Below, one piece after another: positions 56,807 to 64,000 of a stretch of DNA of 64,000 bases (positions within the stretch are counted from its first letter, which is position 1; every line of letters starts with the position of its first letter). Origin of the DNA: Imbricaverruca yamaguchii. Lineage: Eukaryota; Arthropoda; Thecostraca; Neoverrucidae. The notes beneath the pieces are model-generated. The model saw only the letters and a program-made list of their open reading frames with translations. It was not told where the DNA came from and searched no databases. The translations under genes were made by a program, and so were the position numbers. The stretch is taken from the NCBI GenBank assembly GCA_034440575.1, contig JAOTOL010001648.1:929501-993500 (forward strand), given 5' to 3'.

Positions 56807-57984
56807 TTAAAGATCGTCTTATCTGCATGTTGGCATCAGTGATGCCTCCCGATATTTGGATTATAGCCATCACACAGGATTATATAGTCATTACGTTGAA
56901 GTATAGCCATTACAAGTTTCCATAACTTTGGGGCATGCATAAATAGTATCAAACCATGTAGTATTTGCAATGTAATTTATGCATAGCCAAAACCTTGCAG
57001 AAAAAGACCAGCTTGCCGAGTTGACTGTTCCTTCGACATCAGCCGTCGTGAACAGAAGGTCAAAGGTACCCTTCGTCCATACATTTGCCATTTCATCAGC
57101 TGTTATTCAGGCATTTTCACCCGTAAATCTGCCCCTGGAGAGGGAGTCAGTTTGCACTTTGCTGATGATTCCCCGTAGTGTGTTGTTGTCACGGAGCCAA
57201 AACCCCGGCAACAATTCTCTAGCACGTATGAGAAGTGAAATTGGTAGATACGCACGTACCACATGTTTTGGATTGCTTGGCTTCGATTGCGATTTTGGCC
57301 ACTGCTTAAAAACGTATCGCGCGGGCCAGACGCACTGAGGAGATAGCATTGTGGTCAACTGACTGAGATGCCGATGGAAGTTTTGCGTTTGCCGCTTACG
57401 TCACTGGTAGGCGCCGGCACGGGCCGGCGCGACGTGGCCGACCGAGTTTGCGCCGCTGTCCTGCCGAGCCTGCTGGGATGTGGACGACACCGTTAGCCCC
57501 GGCCTGTGTGCGAACCTGCGCCGCGCCGCCGAGACGGCGGTGATCCGTTAAGACGACCCACTCCGGCAGGGCCGTGTGTCTGATGACCCGGCTCGGATCG
57601 TCAGCCGAGGACGGCCGGTGCCGATGACCTGCATCTGACCGTCCGTCTCGCGCGCCACACCTGTCCAACACGGCCTGCATCGCGACAGACCCCGCCTCGG
57701 GCCAGCTCTCTCGGGCGGCCTGCCTCGCGGGAGGCCCCGTCTTCTGGTGGCCTTTCTGGGGCGGCTCGCCTCGTGAGAGGTTCTGTGTTCGACGACCTGT
57801 CTGGTCATGATGACTCGTTTTCTGTGGGACGCCTGTCTCGTGGGTGACCTGTCTCGATACCGTCCTGTCGGATGCTACCCTATCAAGACCTACCGGCCTC
57901 GACAGGGTAGCAAGAAGATACATTGGAACATTTTGCGGCGACGAAAAATGGCTGTTTTACAATGGTTTGTGGGAATGCCGAATG
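56807..57984. other. Unannotated, with a GC-rich part
   Basis: 57400-57800 is GC-rich with a 175-codon minus frame (57396-57923) of Arg/Pro/Gly-rich composition and no domain. The rest is plain sequence. Confidence 0.4.
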
Positions 57985-58335
57985 CAAACTGCCACGAGGT
58001 CCCAATGCCATCTGTCACGAGGCCCTAATACCAACTGCCACGAGGCCCTAATGCCAACTGCCACGAGGCCCTAATGCCAACTGCCACGAGGCCCTAATAC
58101 CAACTGCCACGAGGCCCTCATGGCAACTTCCACGAGGTCCTAAAACCAACTGTCACGGGGTCCTAATGTCAACTATCACGGGGTAATAATTCCAATTGCC
58201 ACGAGGCCATATAATGCCAACTTCCACGAGGTCCTAAAAGCAACTGCCACGAGGCCCTAATACCAACTGCCAGCTGTCACGGGGTCCCAATACAAACTGC
58301 CACGAAGCCCTAATGTCAACTGCCACGAGGTCCTA
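57985..58335 (+). repeat. 23-bp minisatellite, about 14 copies
   Basis: The unit is AACTGCCACGAGGCCCTAAT plus GCC. Variants CACGGGGTCC and CCACGAGGTCC occur towards the end. Confidence 0.93.
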
Positions 58336-59854
58336 TGAAAAACACCTGATACAGTGGTGCCGACAACTCACACTGAACCAGCCCGCGCGTTTCTGTTACT
58401 TTAAATACAAAATTTCGCCTGACTTTACAATCGTTTCTTGCTTCAAAGAAAGGGCAAAACAGCGAACAATAATGCTGCCTGCACGGGCCAGCAGCAACAC
58501 ACCCATGATTGCGTGGGTCAACGTTCTAAGATTGCTAGGCGAGACTCAGCCCGCACAAGACGGCATCTACCGGTCATGCAGTCATGTCGTCATGACTATG
58601 TGATCTGCGTTCCCGGCGGAGGACGGAAGTGTTGCTGGTACCAGTCCGATTGAGGGTTCCGCGCTAAACGGCTATGTATGTGTGACATAAACTGAGCGGG
58701 AGGGTTTTCAGACACAAAAATGGGCTCCATACGGCGTGGCACCTACGTCGTATGGAGCTCTACACCTACTCAAAATTCTACGATTTCGGCACAGTGCACT
58801 TATGCTTGACTTTCGCACACCGCATTTGACAGACGAGCTGATTTGGGGAAACTTACAGCCAATTTTCGGTGAATCCGGTTGTTCTTCAATGCATGAGTGA
58901 ACAACCTGGTGGCGCTAGTTCTACAACTTGGAGGCACCAGTTCTGCAGTTCTGCAACTCAGAGGCGCTGGTTCTGCAGTTCTGCGAGCCGGTTTCTCTGC
59001 CGAACATGCAGCACGAACCCCGAATTTGAGCGCACGGTGTCGGATGGTCCAAACAGGTGTTTATCAATTCTGAAGTCGCTGCACTGCTGCGAGAATTGAG
59101 CGCAATGGGTCGGCTGCACGTCTTGCCGGGCTATCGATCGTGCAGTTGTGGTGGGTCGAGGAGCTGGTGTCGCGGCTCGGCCGCCAATCCTATGCCTGCA
59201 ACAGAACAGCGTCACAATGCGTCGCCTTCCCTCGCCCGTCCAATTAGATGGAGTGGGATTTATGCTTAGTAGTTGTGCACGGTACAGGCGCCTATAAACA
59301 GGCGTGGGTGGAGTTTGAAAATTACTGGTATGGCACTGCGCGCGTGTTACACTGGATCGAGTGAATAGGACTAGATAGGTGAGGTAGATAGGCATTGATG
59401 GGCGTGGGATGTCGGTGGATGGTTTCTTGGAATTTGGGATGTGGTGTTGGCTGGGGTGGTGAGGGTCTTTTTGACAGGGTTGTGGTATCTTCTATTTACA
59501 GGCTTAATTAACCTGGGTGGGCCTATGCGACTCTTATTAAATTTGCACACTTTATTTATGACTGTATGACGTTATGTCCAGCGGGCCTGGCGGCGCTTTG
59601 CGCTGGTGTAGCCATTCTTGGTCCGCCCTGCGAACGGTGGCCGTCGGCGACGGGACCGGATGTGTTATCTACGACCCGCTGCCGCCGTATCCGGCACATC
59701 TGATAACACACAATGAGGTGCAGACACCGGGAAACAGCAGACTCGGCGCCGCTCGAAACCGGATCCGGTACACCCATTCTGCTAATGCGATATTTCCATA
59801 CATGCGAAACCATGGGCTTTTGCATATCTGGGAGGCCCAAGCTGATGCACCGGC
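58336..59854. other. Unannotated sequence
   Basis: A hairpin lies at 58724-58758. GGAGGCGCTGGTTCTGCAGT-like words repeat near 58920-58980. CCTATAAACAG at about 59291 resembles a TATA box. No gene is recognised. Confidence 0.4.
58724..58758. repeat. Perfect 10-bp hairpin
   Basis: GCTCCATACG pairs with CGTATGGAGC across a 15-base loop. Confidence 0.75.
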
Positions 59855-60025
59855 TACCTGCATCTGGTACCATGGCTGCTGACTATCTGTATCTGGTACC
59901 CTGGCACTAGCTACCTGTACTTGGTACAAGCCAAATGTATGGTATTGGCTACCTGTATGGTACCATGAGACTGGCTGTCTTTATCTGATACACTGGAACT
60001 GGCTATCTGCATCTGGTACTGGTCA
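59855..60025 (+). repeat. CTATCTGTATCTGGTACC minisatellite, about 27 bp
   Basis: About six diverged units with GGCTACCTG or GACTATCTG followed by ATCTGGTACC. Confidence 0.75.
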
Positions 60026-60109
60026 GTTGTAGACTACAAGGCAGAACTGCTTCTAACTCTAGAAACTGTCCGGTGCGCTGGCATTACCAACTCCAGCTCC
60101 CAGGTGGGG

Positions 60110-60480
60110 TGCAACTTCAGGGACGCAATAATTATATGTAGATTATTGGAGTTAGACCGTGCTAATGTAGATCTTGTGAACACAAAGTTTCTGCAGGTAG
60201 ACATTGTAAACGCAGACTTTCTGCACGTGATCTTATGAGCATAGATCTTATGCATATCACAGTGTATATTTCGTACACGCCCTTCCGCTTTTGTAGATCT
60301 TCTGCATGTCATCTACTGTTGTAGATGTCATTTTATGAATGCAGTCTTATGAATGTAGACCTAATGAAAGTGGATCGTATGCACATGAAATTGATCCACG
60401 TAGTTCTTATGAACGCTGATCTTATGAACTTAGACCATCTGCACGTAAATCTTATCAACGTAGACCTTATGGACTTCCAC
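60110..60480. repeat. Degenerate GTAGATCTTATGAA repeat, about 24 bp
   Basis: Words such as TGTAGATCTT, CTTATGAACGTAGACC and CTTATGAATGTAGAC recur; the first third reads in the opposite sense to the rest. Confidence 0.7.
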
Positions 60481-60720
60481 GCTGACAAACCCCGTGGACG
60501 GGTGCTGACAGACCCCGTAGACTGATTCTGGAAGACAGACTCCGTGGACGGGTCCTGACAGGCCCTGTGGATGGGTGCTACCGGCAGACAGACTTCGGGG
60601 ATGAGTGCTGATAGGCCGCGTGGACATGCCCCGACATACCTACTGTGCGACTGACTCACACCCTTGGGAACTGATGCTACTAATCCCCTGAGGACGTGTA
60701 CTGAAAAACAGATCTTGGAC
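60480..60720 (+). repeat. CCCCGTGGACGGGTGCTGACAG repeat, about 25-30 bp
   Basis: Six to eight diverged units with GACCCCGTGGACGGGT and CTGACAG words, following the previous array without a gap. Confidence 0.7.
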
Positions 60721-61340
60721 GATCGCGTGGGAAACGGACTCTGATAAATCACAAGAGATTCACAGGAGATTCGCACCGGAAGTGTTAGTGCGAAGCCAGG
60801 GGAGAAGGGGCAGCCTCCCACACACTGGAGGATCGGAGGGGCCTTCCAGGCGACCGACTTGCGGGGCCCGCAAGGGCGACTCATGGCATCCGTGCAGGGG
60901 ACCAGTATGGGTCTCCTGAGCAACGCGATGAGCCTCTGGGTCGGCGAAAAAGGCCCCGGACTGACCGAACTCGCCTCAGCCGATGAAGAGGACCCCGAGT
61001 CAACGGAGAATGCCCTCGGGAAGATGTTGAAGGTGGGGTGTTGTGCTATGTTGTGGTCCACTTCCGTACTGGTCATCCATGTGGTGACAGGATCCATAAG
61101 CTCGTTTGAAGACTCCCAAGACACATTGAGGTTTGCCACAGTGCCGATATATGCAATTGTGTAATCCCTGTCGTTTAGTGTAGACAAGTATAATTGACTT
61201 CGCTTTTAATCGGCCTCAAGGTCATTTCCTCATTGGCAACATTGGCAACCACGAATTGACAGTAAATCAGGCATTCTCAATTCAATCTCCGTTTAAGAAG
61301 TCGAATCAAATTGACGGTGGCAAGCATGACGTCATATATC
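60721..61340. other. Unrecognised open frames on both strands
   Basis: A minus frame of 284 codons (60333-61187) has a non-repetitive N-terminal part of about 130 residues, while its C-terminal part comes from the arrays. A plus frame (60859-61164, 101 codons) overlaps it and ends in SSFEDSQDTLRFAT, which loosely recalls the end of a kinesin motor domain. One short match is not enough to call a gene on either strand. TGACGTCA lies at 61327-61334. Confidence 0.25.
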
Positions 61341-61355
61341 ATGGCACAGCCCCGT

Positions 61356-61648
61356 TACATGCCACAGCCAGACCACATGTCACAGCCACACCACATGTCA
61401 CAGCCACACCACATGTCACAGCCACACCACATGTCACAGCCACACCACATGTCACAGCCACGCCACATGTCACAGCCACACCACATGTCACAGCCAGACC
61501 ACATGTCACAGCCACACCACATGTCACAGCCACACCACATGTCACAGCCACACCACATGTCACAGCCACGCCACATGTCACAGCCACACCACATGTCACA
61601 GCCACACCACATGTCACAGCCACACCACATGCCACAGCCATGTCACAT
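61356..61648 (+). repeat. 18-bp minisatellite, about 16 copies
   Basis: CCACATGTCACAGCCACA repeated with few substitutions. The period of 18 keeps frames open (HMSQPH or HVTATP repeats), creating spurious frames of 238 and 285 codons. Confidence 0.96.
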
Positions 61649-61950
61649 ATCAATCACAGTCAAGTCGCATGTCACAGCCACACCGCACCGTCTGTACCAT
61701 CTGCGGCCCCTCCGCCTTTTCCAGCAGCCACACCACACCCTTCAGCCCCACCACCTGTCCCACCCTGGCGTGTACCGCCTGCGGCCCCCTCGGTCCGCCC
61801 CACAGTCGCCCCCTGTACCACGGCAGTGGCCCGGCCGAGAGCCGACAACTCCCAATGGGGCCCCGATTGTCCGCCATGTGGTCGGTCAGATTCGGCCCGG
61901 TCGGCGCGCCGCCCACGATGCCGACCGACTGGTGGGAAAAGCGCAGGAGG
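61649..61950. other. GC-rich segment abutting the 18-bp array
   Basis: GC- and CpG-rich with frames open on both strands by composition. No recognised domain. Confidence 0.4.
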
Positions 61951-62884
61951 GTGCGACTTTCTCGCAATGTAATCGCACGACATTGGGGAATTGTGTGCTG
62001 AGGCCATCCTCGCGGCGCGACGCGCCCAAATCCGCAGAGTTTCAAACTGAGATGATTATTGAATCTGTCGCCACCGAATCGGTGATAATCAAGTTTCTGG
62101 TTCCTTTGATGAACTCCTACCCCTGGGTGTCAGAGCGATCTCCAACCTGGCTTATCATCTGCACGTGATGCATCAACTCGTCTGAACATTGGTCCGCTTC
62201 CAGCACGTCCGTTCACAGTTGGCTTCTTTCCCATATGATTTTGGTGAGATTGTAAGCGTACTAACTTCTGTTGGCTCCCCCACAGCTGGCTCCCCCATTC
62301 CGAGGGGCCAGTCATTGGGATTTCTTTCCGAATGAGGTATGCAATGTCCAGAATGATCCTCCGTCGCTGCGGAACAATTTGTTTGCGTGCCACCGTGCAG
62401 CTTGGAGATGCATTCAATGAAGCGGAAACATGGTGAACTTTAGTGGAAGCTTTAGGTCATGGCTTCGGCATGGATAATCAATGTTTCCGTACGCACTTTA
62501 ACCGCAATGGATACATACCGGGAAACAGCAAGGCAGCACGAAACCGACAACTGGCCTTCCCTATTCTACGCTGCTGCATACGTCGTATGCACCCCGGTCC
62601 TAAGCTGGCTGAGATACGACACTCCTGGCTGGCCTGAAAATTAAATTGGGTGCGCAGATACACTTAAGACATCTATTCATGCACTCCCCCTAACCATGTC
62701 TTAGATCGGCTACCTATTGATAACTGGGTACCCAAGTACACCTAAGGCGTCCATATATACCTGACGCATCTAATCATGTCTCAATTCAGCTATCCATTGG
62801 GAACTGCTTGATCCAATTAGTCAGAGCTAAGCTGACCTCCCAAGCGAATCTGACCTACCCAATCCAAGTAGACCTACTTAGCCA
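61951..62884. other. Unannotated sequence
   Basis: GCATACG-T-CGTATGC near 62576 is a small palindrome. No gene is recognised. Confidence 0.4.
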
Positions 62885-63130
62885 TGCTTGAGACTGACCA
62901 CATAAACTACACCTGACACACACAACCTCACCGGGCATACTCAACTGCACCTGACACACAAAACCTCACCGAACCTACTCAGTTGCACCTGACACACACA
63001 CAGCCTCACCGGGCCTACTCAACTGCGCATGACAAACACAACCTCACCGGAATTACTCGACTACACCTGGCACAACCCCATCGGACACACCCAAGTGCAC
63101 CCGATGCACGCAACATCGCTAGGCCTATTC
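62885..63130 (+). repeat. About 40-bp minisatellite, 5-6 copies
   Basis: The unit contains CACCTGACACACACAACCTC followed by ACCGGGCCTACTCAACTG. Outer copies are strongly diverged. Confidence 0.8.
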
Positions 63131-63894
63131 TCAGCCGCGCCGGATATACGCAGCGACCTCCGCTGATCACACCTGACCCACTCCGGACCACTTGACCCAT
63201 GCCTGATCACCTGACCCGTTTGTCGGCGGCTGACCCGCTCCCGAGTGCAGCAATGTCCACCCGGCCCGCCGTACTGCCGAGCGCTGCGGTACAGCCTAGC
63301 TGCAATACGGGCCGGGCACCGTTTTTTATTGACCACAATCTCCGCAACCATTCATTCCTGAATCACCGGTGCGTGTCTGTACATTGTTCCGGGCGTGCAC
63401 ACGTCAGGCGTCACGAAGTAACACAGAGCACTGCATTGCAGCGTGGTGTGCACTGATTACTCTTGCTGCTGTCGACTTAGATTGTTGACTTAAACTACCT
63501 GGCCTTGCACTGCATTTGAAAACTTGGTGCAATGTATTAAATTTAACGGCAAGATGGTTTCATCAGGTCAGAGGTCATCTCCTTAGAAGTAACGCGTGCA
63601 GTGTAGTCGGTTCGATGTGGTTCCATGATATTGCTGTGCAACGCGAGGTAAGGCTGTTCACCAAGCGGCTTACTCGTGGCTTAAGGTCAGTGTATAGGTC
63701 AGGTAACCCGCCGTCAGATGTCAGGCCAGGTGTCAGATGTCAGAGCGCATGGCCAACAGCGCATTTCACTCGAGCGATTAAAACGTTGTCGCTTACTGGA
63801 CTGTAGCAGGAGGCCTTGCCCATATGGTTGGAACGCTGCACATTTCCAACCCAAATTATACATTAAGCTATGCATGAGTGACGCAAGAGCAATA
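63131..63894. other. Unannotated sequence
   Basis: Contains several AGGTCA-like and TGTCAGATGTCAG words at 63560-63745. No gene is recognised. Confidence 0.4.
63565..63577 (+). promoter_or_regulatory. Perfect DR1 nuclear-receptor-type element
   Basis: AGGTCAGAGGTCA: two AGGTCA half-sites spaced by one base, the form bound by RXR heterodimers and HNF4. AGGTCA words are common in repeats of this window, so function is unproven. Confidence 0.25.
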
Positions 63895-64000
63895 CCACAG
63901 CCAGTGTTGGGTCCGCTGGGTACATACACTCAGCCAGTGTTGGGTCCACTCGGTCCAAACACAGAGTCAGTGTTGGGTCCACTCGGTCCACATACTGAGC
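63895..64000 (+). repeat. About 35-bp minisatellite, runs off the window end
   Basis: Three copies with CAGTGTTGGGTCCACTCGGT. The array continues past the edge. Confidence 0.88.

Noticed and set aside
57396..57923. 175-codon Arg/Pro-rich minus frame
   Set aside because: GC-rich composition with no domain; frames are open on both strands nearby.
60859..61164. Kinesin-like C-terminal phrase SSFEDSQDTLRFAT
   Set aside because: A single short resemblance with no upstream motor motifs (no P-loop, no switch regions) and an overlapping open frame on the other strand.
61256..62168. 285- and 238-codon frames with HMSQP or HVTATP repeats
   Set aside because: The 18-bp array keeps three frames open at once; the tails are GC-rich composition.

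Overview
The window is eukaryotic, almost certainly metazoan, repeat-rich DNA with no host gene that I can recognise. Four things support this: CR1-type LINE retrotransposons, tRNA-derived SINE-like elements, TA and GGTT microsatellites, and about twenty separate minisatellite arrays with units of 10 to 75 bp. CpG-dense islands without obvious CpG loss and the CR1 type suggest an invertebrate or early-branching chordate. I cannot name the species. Most long open frames are artefacts of tandem repeats: units of 18, 33 and 75 bp keep a frame open, and a 35-bp unit can be read in all three frames.

Layout. 0-8 kb: unique or degenerate DNA, a CpG island at 1.5-1.8 kb, one unrecognised 227-codon open frame (2.05-2.74 kb, minus), a GGTT tract with a tRNA-derived element beside it, and a G/C homopolymer block at 7.8-8.2 kb that looks like poor sequence. 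8.2-12.6 kb: a nearly full-length but frameshifted CR1 LINE on the minus strand, with ORF1 (SGNH esterase), ORF2 (endonuclease plus reverse transcriptase), an octamer 3' tail, and a direct repeat upstream that may be its 5' UTR. 14-27 kb: minisatellites, an 854-bp foldback element, a 750-bp element with CAGTGGCGTA ends, and CpG islands. 29-40 kb: large minisatellites, a second LINE inserted into a 23-bp array with a possible 8-bp target duplication, and a third, strongly decayed LINE. 40.5-44 kb: an element with long inverted arms of about 430-500 bp. 46.4-47.7 kb: an element with perfect 20-bp inverted ends that start with TTAA. 48-64 kb: more arrays, including 1.35 kb of ACC-rich repeats, another tRNA-derived element, a small LINE fragment, and long unique stretches without recognisable content.

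No pathway or operon can be read here. The interacting parts are mobile elements and the arrays they sit in or beside. The strongest leads are the long-arm inverted element, the TTAA-ended element with a tandemly duplicated end, the foldback element, one 33-bp minisatellite present in opposite orientations 19 kb apart, tRNA-derived elements placed next to simple arrays, and an excess of the palindrome TGACGTCA (10 found by eye, about one expected).
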